The notes below the pieces were generated by a model. It was not told where the DNA came from, ran no database searches, and saw only the letters and a program-made list of their open reading frames with translations. Positions 30,641-43,149 of a DNA stretch of 64,000 nt are shown piece after piece (the stretch's first letter is position 1; the number at the start of each line of letters is the position of its first letter). The position numbers were made by a program, and so were the translations under genes. The DNA is from Hyaloperonospora brassicae (taxonomy: Eukaryota > Oomycota > Peronosporomycetes > Peronosporales > Peronosporaceae), in assembly GCA_947650285.1 (NCBI GenBank), contig CANTFL010000363.1, forward strand, positions 124,001-188,000, written 5' to 3'.

Positions 30641-33064
30641 TCCTTGTAGCACGCGTGCCTCAAACCGTCGGGGAAGCTAAAGAAATCTTGTCTTGAAGAG
30701 AGGGGGGAACGCGCGTCGTAAGCAGAAGAAGTAGAGTTCAAGTATGTTTAAATGACCAACCAAATTACTAGCCAACCTATCGTTTAGCCTATCCCAAACT
30801 GTAGATCACTCTTAAGCTTGACCGCCCCCTGAACACGTGTCGGAATTTCATGACCTGTACTCCAAAGATAGCGTCAATATCCCCGATACCGTGCCTAAAT
30901 GCCCAGAAGAGACCAAATCCCAAATACGGTACCAAGTTCCCAATTTTTGTACCAAAAGGTCCGAAATAGTACTTAAGTGCCAAGTGTGCCCCAATCCATT
31001 TTGCGACGTCAATTCAACCAACTTCCACTGATTCTTTCGGTCTGAACTCTTGCGACATCACTCATGGACCTTCAAAAAATATACTCATCATGATCTCAAA
31101 GTCTCAACAGCGATATATCCATAATCAACATTGAACATGACCGATCTGGTGCTTAAAGTCGGTATCGTTGAGATCGAGACGGTACAATTCCACAGTAGAT
31201 GTTCTTCTGTTCATTGTACGAGCTCCAATATCACTCTTTAGGGTTTATCTGGTCCACGAGACTCTCCACATAGCTCCCTGGACCTGTAAGAGTATCCAAG
31301 TTTCCAGATCGGGCTATAATTAACCTAAATTAGTACTTCCATTATGAGATCGGTAAAGAGTATTACCGATCTGCAGGATGGTACACCTTCGTCCCAGAGT
31401 CATATCGCATCGCATCACCTAGTCTTAGATGCATCTTTCCAGAATGACTTGGCCACAATATCCACAACCGTTTCTATACGTATCCTTCTCCTTGACCAAT
31501 ATTCAGGTAAATTGTATGACTTCGTCCCACTTCCTCGTCCCAGATCGCTCCATGGAAATCGTTCTAATTGTCGTCTTGTCCTAAATTAATCTGTCCTCGG
31601 TCATCCCATATCCATCATTCTGGCGACAGTTGGTTCGGATCGCTGGTCCCCATTGAGATCGCTTTCCATCTCCTTATTAGATGGCTAGGTCCTTTGATAT
31701 CATTTTCCACCAGTGAGTAACACGCCAACTGGGTGGTCACCGATCCACGTCCCATCATTCGATCCGTGACTTTACCACACTTGCGTTTCAGCTTACCTAA
31801 ACGAAGCTCACAGACTTGTAGACCACTCTCTTTATGCGACATAACGTTTTCGCGATGTGCAAGGCCAAGGAAAGTATTGCTGTTCGATTGGTGACAGTAA
31901 TTATCACGTAGAATTGTCATCGTACGCCATTAATAACTCGTGCAGTTGACAACATCTTTTGTACTCGACAGACGATTCAGCTGAAAAATAGGTTGCATGT
32001 AGGTGTCCTACACACTTGTCGACCAAAAATAGTCCCACATAAGACCATCTCCAGCATTAGACTTTGCGCCTTTCATATCTTTTTTATCGAGTCAAAGTTC
32101 GCCTGCACCTTTCAGTTGCAGTTTTGCTGGACTTTTGCAAATTATCCGTCTTCCCTTTGAGTTGTAGCACATCATCGGCGCACAGCAAAAGTTCCTTGCC
32201 AACAAGATGCGGCTTGTACTTTGTGCTCGTTTCCCGTATGAACGCAATGCGTAATGGAGTAATTCGCTTATCTTTGTCATCTACACAACAACGTCAGTGC
32301 AACAAAATGTCGAGAGTATTCATGATGCTATAGTATATGTGGGCTCTTTTTGACATGCATGTAAGTTGACCGACAACGCCTTTCGCCCCGAGCCGTTATA
32401 TTGAAGCGATTCGAAGTGATGGGGTCGTTTCCTGACAGCTTACATGCTAGAAGATACATGTTTGCGTGGTAACAAACGTTTTGCCGTACCCCTCTTTGAA
32501 AATATGTGCACACGGGTTTGATCCCCAATTATTCACACGTTTTGTCCACCATTGCATAAAAGTAAAGCTGAGCCGCAATGCATATGTACAGATATTGTAT
32601 ATTGTTCATCCATGACATGATTTTAAAAAAAGAAACGCACCGCGAGGCAATCTTCCTGATGGAATTGATCACTGTGAGTATAGTATGCAATTTGATCGGC
32701 CATCTTTATAATCGGCATACCATTTGTCCTGCTGTACACCTACAAACTCTTCACTTTGGATGGCCTTCAACAATCGCGATCAGGCCTTCCACCACTTATT
32801 CCTCCTGGAACAGCACCTTGGATTTGTGGACATATTATATTCATACAAAATCTGTGACACCGTCTAACAATTCCATTGCCAAGCACTAAAAAAATACAAT
32901 GAAGTGGGACAAAGAACCTTTATCAACCGACATTCAGAACAACTTAGCCCATTTTATGCGCAGTATGGTATTTGACGTGATGCCACCACAATTAAAATCC
33001 GAAATACACGTCTGAAGGCTGTAGGTTTTATTAGCGGCCAGTGACGTAATAGCCTATGACAAAG

Positions 33065-35306
33065 CATTGACAGCAAAATTGGGTCAGTGCAATGATGATC
33101 TTAAACGACTACATTCTCCCGTGTTTACCCTGATAAGCAACGATAAAGAATTGATACCGTCGAAGGTAATATTCTGCACTGATCCACTCATTTATTGATA
33201 TAGGCCACTAAGTCAACGCGCATCTAGCAACTATCGCTGCCAGAAGCGCGCAATGGGCGGTAAGCAGAAAGCTATTAGAAATTTGCTGATCAAAATAGCT
33301 AAAGCAAGATCAAATGGATATAGCTGAGGAGATCTTGACTTTTTATACGTACAGCTATACTTTCACCTCTAGTTTACGTAATTGTAATGGGGGCACTGGT
33401 AAAAACGCACTGACCACAGTAAGATCTGACCCTCACAGACAAATAAGGTACGCTGTTGGCCGGCTACCTCACGTACACGTGCGCAGAGGAAGGTATCGAT
33501 ATTAAATGACATCGATCAGTAGTTGGAAAAGTAGAAGTGTTATGCGACATAATTAGTTCTAAATCGTGGCTTATCAATTAGACTTAACTCTTTGGCTGGT
33601 ATAAAAAAACTTTCAAAGAACCCATCAAACGCTTCTTGACGGGCGCAAAGGTGGTGAGTAAACGTCACCATACATAATTGTTTATTCGTGAATCATAGAG
33701 TAGACCCTTGATCACCGCAATCATATCACTGTAGATAGTGACATATTTGAAAAATGTGTACCATTGATCATCTATAGCCATTCCTTACAAATGACAATAC
33801 TACGTACCCTGATCTCGTCATAACAGTATTCGTTTAGCAGATTCACCTTCCTATGCAAGTACAGTGTGCATGAAGCTACGAAACATTTACCTACACTGTG
33901 TCAGTGTTGGCAATTCGTTTTGTGTCACTACAAGCGTTCAGTGCCGTTACACCTGGTATAGCAATTCGGGATCCGTCTAAAGACCACGAACGTTCCATCC
34001 AATATGACTCGATGGCATTCACCTACATTGATGCTGATCAAGCAAATTGTCCGGACATCTCACGATCAGTGACTGAATTTGTTCTTCGAATAATCGGATG
34101 GAGCCTTCGGTGTAAGAGCAAGACACAGAAGGCCGTAACGGATGATACGTGCAAGCTGGAGCTCATTGCCGCAAGCATGCGTCGAGCAATTCATTATGGA
34201 CTCGAAAACTAATTGTAGAGCTTAGCTTGAAAACAGCAACTGGTGGATTGCGAATGGAAAATCAAAGCATGCTGACGATCTACCCCACTGTCGGCAACTA
34301 CGACGGAGCGATTCGGTACGCAAATAAAAGCAACAAGATTGCAGAAATTGTCGAGAGAAAATGTTTACAATCAGTTATGGTACCACCGAGGACAATGCTG
34401 CAGACATCTGCACCAAAGCTCTCGGACCTTAGAGGTTTGAAGAGCTGAGGAAGAAACTAGGGGCGACGAGCGCACCATGATTGAGCATAACGACGCGTGA
34501 AGACTGAAAGCGTGAGTTTCATAGGTGAATTAGCGATGCCTCGTTATGGGAACAGGAAGCTCACGTTTCTGTCTAACTGCCTGGACTCGACAAGAGAGAC
34601 CGGGAATGACCTGTGACTTCAAGTATTGTGCGACCTACTGATTGACGAGTGATGATTGATGAGGTCGGTAGGATTCATGACGGTTAAAGTGGGTTTCCGT
34701 GAAAGCGTTCCTCCTCGTGCTACAAGCACGTTGTTCACATGTATAAGAAATAAAAAATGAATCTCACTTTGCGAACTGCTACTTGTTAAGCACTTCCTCG
34801 TGATCATTGCCAAGGTGTGATACCTGCAGAAGCGCTAAAGCTGTAAGTTTATGAGCCCAATAAACATGTTGGATGCTGAGAAGAATTTTTATTATACGCG
34901 GCGCGTGAATGATACATTCATTTGAGCGATATCGAATGGGATGCGGTCAAATCTAGAGCTGGACCGTCAAATGACCTACCATCAGCGCCATGCTGTTCGC
35001 TCTGAAAGAAGACGCACAAGTGTCGCGATCGCCGTGTTCATCCAGCATGAGATTGACGCATCACGGGATCAAGTAACCTTGCTTCAACATCAAGGTTCTC
35101 AACCGACACAGCTGTCGACTGAACATGGTGCAAAACAGTTTGAACTGTTGAGACAGAAGCATGTCCAGAACGCTTATACGGGTGACGCACGCTCGTCGTT
35201 GTATATGCTTGAAAATAGAGATCGCCGAGTACGAGGGAGTCAAAGAGAATTCATGTTAAGATGGTTCGTCGAGTCACACGATGCCACACGGGCTTGTTTG
35301 TTGATA
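33065..35306 (+). repeat. Left arm of a large inverted repeat
   Basis: About 2.24 kb that is nearly identical in reverse complement to 37510-39752; coordinates map as (72816 - position) through most of the arm. Only a handful of substitutions were found, e.g. near 33908, 34381 and 34547. The arm contains decayed gypsy LTR fragments (about 33180-33260 and 33640-33690), a gypsy leader remnant (about 33940-34005), a copia RNase H relic and the start of a gypsy gag relic. Confidence 0.95.
34008..34490 (+). pseudogene. Ty1/copia RNase H C-terminal relic (left arm)
   Basis: Translations in two frames give the end of a copia polyprotein. FTYIDADQANCPD...RSVTEF matches the RNase H start (DADWAG...RSVTG). 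CKSKTQKAVTDDTCKLELIAAS matches the SSKRQ...S.EAEY.A block. TEDNAADICTKAL and an ELRKKLG-like end match the usual copia C-terminus. It lies between a gypsy leader remnant and a gypsy gag remnant, so it appears to have been inserted into an older gypsy element. Confidence 0.75.
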
Positions 35307-35890
35307 GGAAAGATGCGAAGGTCGCATCCGATCCATAACGCGGTATCTCATACCAAGATATGTCATTGAGGATCAAGCTTCAGGTTTCGCATCGGTTTGA
35401 TCCGTTATGGAACGTTCAGGACCCGGATAAAATGAACATTTGAGATGCCATGTGCTGAGTTCAGGGCTCGATCCGAGCTCCTTAAACTCTTATAGAGAAA
35501 GCGTGTTGTGCCCATCACGCGGAACATGTTCTCCATCTTGCGAGTTGTATCATGACCGAACTGGTTCTAACGAACAAATGATGATTAGAATGTCCATGAC
35601 GGGTCTAAGACTTCTATGAAATGATCCGACTAGAACTGGATCACTAGATCTAGCGATATTCGCGTCGGAACAGGAAGCATTCAGCGTGAAGCAGGATCAT
35701 GTCAATCCTGGTTCATAACGACTCCCGAGACGACCGGAGGTCGGACTTCCAGAAACGATGGACCTCTCTTTCGTAAAGATCAAAAGAACTTGCTATCCAG
35801 GATCACGACGATTGCATTTATGCAATTGTATGTATTTTTAACAAAGATATGACACTACGGCTGTAAATTAAGCGCACCAAATCCAGTGTA
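34865..35890 (+). pseudogene. gag: Decayed gypsy gag relic (left arm and spacer)
   Basis: Collinear with gag of copy B: it starts at AACATGTTGGATG near 34867 and runs through the HQGSQPTQLSTEHGAKQFELLRQK region (34941-35369). It ends past the region matching the PPR-rich and zinc-knuckle end (about 35730-35890). Many stops and frameshifts are present. The first part is inside the inverted-repeat arm; the rest continues into the spacer. Confidence 0.8.
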
Positions 35891-37509
35891 ATATGAGACA
35901 GCACGACCTTTTTGCGGACAATACGCATTTGTGATGCAAGCCTGGACGCAATCGTATTGAGCCTACAAGAGCGCACGCTTGATTAGGATTTATACACCGA
36001 CATTATACGCTTTAGAAATTACGCGTATATCATTATCTTAATATGTTGAAATTCCTGTTTCTGGAAAGGACAAGCTGTTCTTGTAATATCACATTGATTT
36101 CGCCCATTGATCAAAAACCCGATTTCGAGAGAAATCGGAAAAAAATAAACAATAATTTGAGTACTGTATTCTGGGAAACGGGTAGATGTTTTGTCCGTTT
36201 AATCTCTTTGACTTGTTCAAAATAACCGCTACCCGTGTATTCTACGATCCACCGGTATATTGATTGTAGTCTGGATAATGATTAATATAATTTCTTATCA
36301 AGTTGTAAATATTAATCGAAATCAAAGACGCTCATTTGATGGCCATCGAAGAATTTGAGCAGACGATTGTGGTGAAGTAAAGGAGGAAATAGACATATGT
36401 ACGATGTGGTTTTCGGTTCTAGCCAGTATTGTACGAGCTCAGTCGATACTATTGTTGGATCAGGTCGATAAATTGGCGTTTCTGCACAGGTTATATCGGT
36501 AGCTATGACAATTCTAAACACCTAAAGCTTTACATTCTGATCTGATTTGGTAAAGCGGATCAAGAGGGTTGGACGACTGATTACGCTACGACTAAGTACT
36601 GTATATTTGCAATAGATGTGGTCACAAAATGGGGTGCACCACACCGCAATATTAAGCTTAGCGATCTTGGACATCGCGATCTTGGGCGATGTGACCTTGG
36701 AAGACGTGATCGTGGAAGGCGTATTTTTAGAAGATGTGATGTTCGGGAGACGTGATCTTAGGTGACGTGGTCTTAGGTGACGTGATCTCGTACACTCGAT
36801 CTGCGGGTGGTTAGATCATGGTAATCTAGCGTGACTACCGAATACGATGGAACATTAAATCTCGACAGCACATGGTGACACGTGGTAGTCCATCATAATG
36901 ACAGGCATATGCATAGCTAGAGGCTCATACTTTGGTTAGGCAACATTTAATGAGAGCTCAACTTGACAGAAGTTCAAATGTGTAGTTCCTCTACCCGATG
37001 AAGCATTATTATTCCTCCCGAAGTCTGAGAAGATCAGCCGAACATCGAAAACATTGTCCAATATATTCGGCCAGGAGTGAAAGATATATATCCAAACCCA
37101 TCGACTGCGATTGGAAGCAGAGTGCAAGATCGCGGGACGGCTTGAGTGGTCAGGAGGCTCGCATGTCGAGGATCTAATTTGGACAAGGCGATTTTGTAGA
37201 GATCAGGGTGACTCACATCGAACATTCTGCAAGTTTAACCGTGGTCGTATAAATTTCTATACAATTGATAAATTTTGTCAAACACGGTCAAGTATTCCAT
37301 CGACACGAGTCAACATGAATGAGTGAAGCCCGTACTAATGACGGTTAAACAAGTTAGATAATAAAAGAATCACGAAGATGAACTCCCTCCGACACTCTTA
37401 TGTCTGGGCGCCAGTAGAGAGTCGAATTTCAAAAAAATGATATTCCCACTCCGCCACATAAGCTCGAGCAACCACATTGACCGATTGCATACTTAATTTA
37501 TATCTCTTT
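35307..37509. other. Spacer between inverted-repeat arms
   Basis: Holds the remainder of the gag relic (to about 35890), an unassigned AT-rich stretch, and a 15-bp minisatellite (36660-36790). No gene recognised. Confidence 0.6.
36660..36790 (+). repeat. 15-bp minisatellite, about 9 degenerate units
   Basis: Consecutive 15-bp units of the form CGTGATCTTAGGTGA or CGCGATCTTGGGCGA, with one unit lengthened by 1 bp. The right-hand units are the most uniform. Confidence 0.75.
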
Positions 37510-37951
37510 TATCAACAAACAAGCCCGTGTGGCATCGTGTGACTCGACGAACCATCTTAACATGAATTCTCTTTGACTCCCTCGTACTCGGCGATCTCTA
37601 TTTTCAAGCATATACAACGACGAGCGTGCGTCACCCGTATAAGCGTTCTGGACATGCTTCTGTCTCAACAGTTCAAACTGTTTTGCACCATGTTCAGTCG
37701 ACAGCTGTGTCGGTTGAGAACCTTGATGTTGAAGCAAGGTTACTTGATCCCGTGATGCGTCAATCTCATGCTGGATGAACACGGCGATCGCGACACTTGT
37801 GCGTCTTCTTTCAGAGCGAACAGCATGGCGCTGATGGTAGGTCATTTGACGGTCCAGCTCTAGATTTGACCGCATCCCATTCGATATCGCTCAAATGAAT
37901 GTATCATTCACGCGCCGCGTATAATAAAAATTCTTCTCAGCATCCAACATG
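37510..37951 (-). pseudogene. gag: Decayed gypsy gag relic (right arm, truncated)
   Basis: Reverse-complement duplicate of 34865-35306; same stops and same peptide fragments as the left copy, cut off at the arm boundary. Confidence 0.8.
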
Positions 37952-38325
37952 TTTATTGGGCTCATAAACTTACAGCTTTAGCGCTTCTGCAGGTATCACA
38001 CCTTGGCAATGATCACGAGGAAGTGCTTAACAAGTAGCAGTTCGCAAAGTGAGATTCATTTTTTATTTCTTATACATGTGAACAACGTGCTTGTAGCACG
38101 AGGAGGAACGCTTTCACGGAAACCCACTTTAACCGTCATGAATCCTACCGACCTCATCAATCATCACTCGTCAATCAGTAGGTCGCACAATACTTGAAGT
38201 CACAGGTCATTCCCGGTCTCTCTTGTCGAGTCCAGGCAGTTAGACAGAAACGTGAGCTTCCTGTTCCCATGACGAGGCATCGCTAATTCACCTATGAAAC
38301 TCACGCTTTCAGTCTTCACGCGTCG

Positions 38326-38808
38326 TTATGCTCAATCATGGTGCGCTCGTCGCCCCTAGTTTCTTCCTCAGCTCTTCAAACCTCTAAGGTCCGAGAGCTT
38401 TGGTGCAGATGTCTGCAGCATTGTCCTCGGTGGTGCCATAACTGATTGTAAGCATTTTCTCTCGACAATTTCTGCAATCTTGTTGCTTTTATTTGCGTAC
38501 CGAATCGCTCCGTCGTAGTTGCCGACAGTGGGGTAGATCGTCAGCATGCTTTGATTTTCCATTCGCAATCCACCAGTTGCTGTTTTCAAGCTAAGCTCTA
38601 CAATTAGTTTTCGAGTCCATAATGAATTGCTCGACGCATGCTTGCGGCAATGAGCTCCAGCTTGCACGTATCATCCGTTACGGCCTTCTGTGTCTTGCTC
38701 TTACACCGAAGGCTCCATCCGATTATTCGAAGAACAAATTCAGTCACTGATCGTGAGATGTCCGGACAATTTGCTTGATCAGCATCAATGTAGGTGAACG
38801 CCATCGAG
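38326..38808 (-). pseudogene. Ty1/copia RNase H relic (right arm)
   Basis: Duplicate of 34008-34490 in reverse orientation, with one Val/Ala replacement in the 38368-38667 frame. Confidence 0.75.
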
Positions 38809-39752
38809 TCATATTGGATGGAACGTTCGTGGTCTTTAGACGGATCCCGAATTGCTATACCAGGTGTAACGGCACTGAACGCTTGTAGTGACACAAAACG
38901 AATTGCCGACACTGACACAGTGTAGGTAAATGTTTCGTAGCTTCATGCACACTGTACTTGCATAGGAAGGTGAATCTGCTAAACGAATACTGTTATGACG
39001 AGATCAGGGTACGTAGTATTGTCATTTGTAAGGAATGGCTATAGATGATCAATGGTACACATTTTTCAAATATGTCACTATCTACAGTGATATGATTGCG
39101 GTGATCAAGGGTCTACTCTATGATTCACGAATAAACAATTATGTATGGTGACGTTTACTCACCACCTTTGCGCCCGTCAAGAAGCGTTTGATGGGTTCTT
39201 TGAAAGTTTTTTTATACCAGCCAAAGAGTTAAGTCTAATTGATAAGCCACGATTTAGAACTAATTATGTCGCATAACACTTCTACTTTTCCAACTACTGA
39301 TCGATGTCATTTAATATCGATACCTTCCTCTGCGCACGTGTACGTGAGGTAGCCGGCCAACAGCGTACCTTATTTGTCTGTGAGGGTCAGATCTTACTGT
39401 GGTCAGTGCGTTTTTACCAGTGCCCCCATTACAATTACGTAAACTAGAGGTGAAAGTATAGCTGTACGTATAAAAAGTCAAGATCTCCTCAGCTATATCC
39501 ATTTGATCTTGCTTTAGCTATTTTGATCAGCAAATTTCTAATAGCTTTCTGCTTACCGCCCATTGCGCGCTTCTGGCAGCGATAGTTGCTAGATGCGCGT
39601 TGACTTAGTGGCCTATATCAATAAATGAGTGGATCAGTGCAAAATATTACCTTCGACGGTATCAATTCTTTATCGTTGCTTATCAGGGTAAACACGAGAG
39701 AATGTAATCGTTTAAGATCATCATTGCACTGACCCATTTTTGCTGTCAAATG

Positions 39753-41322
39753 ATATGTAGCTGTCTTGCCTTCTTTTATGCAGTGTATTGTAAACTGCTG
39801 TCGATTAATTCGTTTTATTATTTATTGTTTTTGGTGATATTTCCCTCAAAGAGGTAATGTTGCTGTAAAACATCCTTGGCTGTAATTTCGTCGAAGGGGA
39901 TCTGCTAAGATGACTATTGCTGAAAATCACCCTAAAGATGATATCGTCAAACATCATTTGCTGCGACGCTTTTGCTAAACTTAATGTCAGAGGCAGTATT
40001 GTTGAGTTTATCCGCACAAAGTCCTTCACGATGACATTCGACATGATATCGAAAATGACATTCGATCTGCATGCAGGATCTTGACATTTACATGGACACT
40101 AAATCGAATGTCAAGACCACGAATGCCATGATGATGGCAACTTGAAGCCAAGATCGGTACAAGTGCGCGAACTGAGCCGCAACCGTATTAGCTTTACTTT
40201 GTCATTATCGCCATTGTGCGAGCTCTATGGTCTGCTTCCCGCGGGTCGGAGACGCAACGATTGCTTGGTACCCGGCGCTTTGTGGTTTTCTCTTCCCGCC
40301 ATCATGACGCACCTTATCGAGACCACTCATTGTTACAGAGAACTTGTTGGCCTCCCTTTCAGACATTCTTTTTGTCACAGACCTTGTTTCGATACCCATT
40401 CGTACGTCTATGACTGGCTTCTCTTCAAGAATCCAATTGGCATTCTCTGACGCAAACGAGCAGTTTAGACCCCGCTGCACTAGAACTAGTACTGTCTACA
40501 CTCATCAACAATGTGTGACTAAGGACACGGTCCGGCGACATCATCTGCCACGTTCGGCTCATCTACAGTGGCTAGTAACGTTGCACTAGTGGTGAGTCGA
40601 TCTGAAACAGACCTGTGAGTGATTGGAGTCAAAGAGGCCAAGCCTCAATGGCAGCAATGAAAAAAGAGGAGAGAAGGCGGTAGTTACATTGCTTGCTGCA
40701 CTGACAAATGACAAAAGCATGTGCTGCTTGACTGTACCACATCCTGTGACACGACCACGCGAACGCAGGACAGACAAACGCACGAAGCGCATCATTACTC
40801 AATCAATACGACACAGACGCGTTATATGCAAAAGCTGTAAAATTGTCACTAGAAATATCACGAGTGCAATCGAGACGGTAGGTGTAGTTCGTTGGACATG
40901 ACCAGAGGCACTAATGACGTGCACTTCATTGCTTGCGTCTTAGTTTGCCAGAAGAGCAGTAATCCGTCAATGGATGCTCTAAGGCATGTACTCACAAAGC
41001 GGCAGGGACGTCGGTAATTCTTATATAATTTACGAGTAAATGGTGTGATCACCAAATGCAAACATCGCTTGTCAACAGAAACCGCGCAAGTGTGTGCCTG
41101 GTGCAAAAAGGATACACGACAAGAATTTGCCTGCTGCGCAACTGTGTCTTCAAAGTCATCTACGTTCGTCACGATTATTTGCGTGATCGCACCTGTCCTC
41201 TATACCAAATGTGCACCATCTACATGCAGGTTCTCTAAACTATCCAACACCTCCATTTACGACTTATCGCGGTCTGCTGGTCAGCTCGATATCGGAACTG
41301 ATGGGAGTCGGACGATTGGATC
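39753..41322. other. Intergenic DNA between the inverted repeat and the host gene island
   Basis: No recognised gene. Overlapping short frames near 40142-40480 and 41045-41365 have no domain. It probably contains the 3' flank of the glycosyltransferase gene, which ends at 41323. Confidence 0.5.
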
Positions 41323-43149
41323 CTACAGCGCTTGCCCATGCAACACAGCCTGTCGCTCCTCATAAGCGTCATACGCTTGCTGAAACACCGGATGGAAATA
41401 CGTCTTCCACTCGGCATATGGAATACGCTTGTTCTTAGAGTTCGGATCCAAGCCACCTCCAATGTCCTTGCCGCCACGAAACTCGTGCCAGTCACATCCC
41501 ACGAGTTGGCATATATTCCGATACCCGTAACGACGCTTCTTCTTTGGGAAAATCTCCACCACCGTAGTCATTGGGCGCGTCCAAATCACGTTGACCAGAC
41601 CAGCACCGTGCATGCCGACCACCATGTCGCTCTCGATAGTAAGCTTCATCTGCTCATGTAGCGTAATGTTCACGTAGTCGATCGAGCGGAACTCTACGTT
41701 CAAATCTTTGTAGTCCTTCCGCATCTTTGCCATCACCTCGTCCTCGTTCACCCATATGCGTTGCAGCTTACGTCCCAAGTATGGCCGGCGAGTAATCACG
41801 GTCACATACATTGGTCGGATCCTGGACACACCGAGCCCACGTTCAACTTCCGGCGTTATGTTCATCTTGAGAAGAGACTGCGCGCGGAACGTCTTCAGCA
41901 ACTCGGAGTCATAGCACGGCTCAGCCTTACCTAGATGCTCCATCAAGGGCCCAGACGACTCAAACGCACTGAGCAACACATCCCCACGAAAGTGTACACG
42001 TTTACCGATCAGCGTTGCGCCATCAATAATCTCATAGTTGGGTCCCAACATGACTCTTTGCAATGCATCGTAGGGTGAAGGGTACCCCGCATCCAGATGA
42101 ATCACACGGGTCTTCGCAGTATCCCACTCTAGCGCCGTGAGCATAATCCACGCGTTCAACGCGTTCGACAGCTGAAAAAATGGGTTGTGGTCGTCATGGC
42201 GTGCCATCAACACGACAGGGTCTTCGAACACCACCGTCTCGTGGTCATCTGGCGCTGTAAGTGGATTGTTCACAAAGTCCCACGCCGATCGGTTTGTTGC
42301 TTTCGGTCTCCTCTCCGAACAAATCAATGGATTTGGGATGCCACGTTTCGGCACTGGCATCAAGTGGGGGTGCCACAACATTTCATATTTGCGCTCTTTA
42401 TACCCCGACAGCTCATTACGATAATAGCTCGCGAATTCGTCGCACGCGCAATTCACCAGCTTCATGTTGAACTGGAACCTCGGATCGTGCCCACCCCCAT
42501 CGTCTTTTATGCTTTTAATGGGCGCTTTGATCGACACATTCACGAAATCCAGCATGAGGTTCTGGAACGTTGCACTGCGAATGCTCTTGGCAATGCGGTA
42601 CGTCGACACTTTGGTCGCTTGATTCGCACTCACGGGCGCCAGTTTCGAGCCGTCCCACCCTCCATTGGCGCAAAAAGTCCTGGCCGAACGACGCACAGTA
42701 TCAAAGATCCCCATATCTCGTCGCGCATAGCACTCGTCCCGTGTCTTGTTACTTTCGTAGACGTAAGGCGGTCTCGTAGGTTGCTCGACGACAAACTTGA
42801 GTGGCGCTTGTTGCGCCACGCTCAGTTTCGCCGCTCGTTCCGTAATCGACGTCGTCGAATCTGCACGTGCGACATGAGGCTCTGGGCGCTGGCTCCCTCT
42901 GCCAGCAACAGATAACACTACCGCGTAGCCATCAGACGACTCGGAGCGCAAAACACTGCGCGCCGACTGACTCCCGTACAAACCGCCCGACGCGGTAGAG
43001 AGTTCCATGATCCGCGTCATCATTGACGCGATGCTCAGCAGTATCGCGACCAGCACAAGTGTATGGAGCTGACGGCGGTAGATGCGACAAAAGGCATAGA
43101 CGTGCGATTGGACGGTGACTGCCGGCGTTCTTTTACCGTCTTTGGCCAT
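41323..43149 (-). CDS. GT61-like (DUF563 / EOGT-type) Golgi or ER glycosyltransferase
   Basis: 608 residues from the ATG at 43149; the frame is open further upstream but without ATG. A short basic cytoplasmic tail is followed by one membrane anchor at about residues 28-44 (LVLVAILLSIASMM), giving a type II topology. The C-terminal half carries the GT61 signature VVGMHGAGLVNVIW at about residues 510-523, followed by VEIFPKK. An earlier VILMARHDDHNPFF...ALNAWI block is typical of the family. GT61 enzymes transfer xylose, arabinose or GlcNAc to glycans or proteins; the acceptor here cannot be predicted. No intron is apparent. It lies downstream of the cation transporter on the same strand. Confidence 0.85.
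   Translation of the reverse strand: MAKDGKRTPAVTVQSHVYAFCRIYRRQLHTLVLVAILLSIASMMTRIMELSTASGGLYGSQSARSVLRSESSDGYAVVLSVAGRGSQRPEPHVARADSTTSITERAAKLSVAQQAPLKFVVEQPTRPPYVYESNKTRDECYARRDMGIFDTVRRSARTFCANGGWDGSKLAPVSANQATKVSTYRIAKSIRSATFQNLMLDFVNVSIKAPIKSIKDDGGGHDPRFQFNMKLVNCACDEFASYYRNELSGYKERKYEMLWHPHLMPVPKRGIPNPLICSERRPKATNRSAWDFVNNPLTAPDDHETVVFEDPVVLMARHDDHNPFFQLSNALNAWIMLTALEWDTAKTRVIHLDAGYPSPYDALQRVMLGPNYEIIDGATLIGKRVHFRGDVLLSAFESSGPLMEHLGKAEPCYDSELLKTFRAQSLLKMNITPEVERGLGVSRIRPMYVTVITRRPYLGRKLQRIWVNEDEVMAKMRKDYKDLNVEFRSIDYVNITLHEQMKLTIESDMVVGMHGAGLVNVIWTRPMTTVVEIFPKKKRRYGYRNICQLVGCDWHEFRGGKDIGGGLDPNSKNKRIPYAEWKTYFHPVFQQAYDAYEERQAVLHGQAL

Larger units (their letters stand above)
28760..33064. 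other. Repeat-derived, gene-poor region
   Basis: No intact gene. It contains a possible tRNA-derived SINE head (about 29095-29165) and a GATCTTG-rich stretch (about 30120-30640). Short ORFs at 29083-29400, 31615-31920, 32064-32333 and 32578-32889 have no recognisable domain. Confidence 0.45.
37510..39752 (-). repeat. Right arm of the large inverted repeat
   Basis: Reverse complement of 33065-35306 with very few differences. The arm ends abruptly at 37510 within the gag relic, where left and right sequences diverge after the shared TTGATA. This fits an inverted duplication of the left segment into this site. Confidence 0.95.

Noticed and set aside
42187..42915. 242-residue plus-strand ORF
   Set aside because: Shadow frame opposite the glycosyltransferase coding sequence; no domain features.
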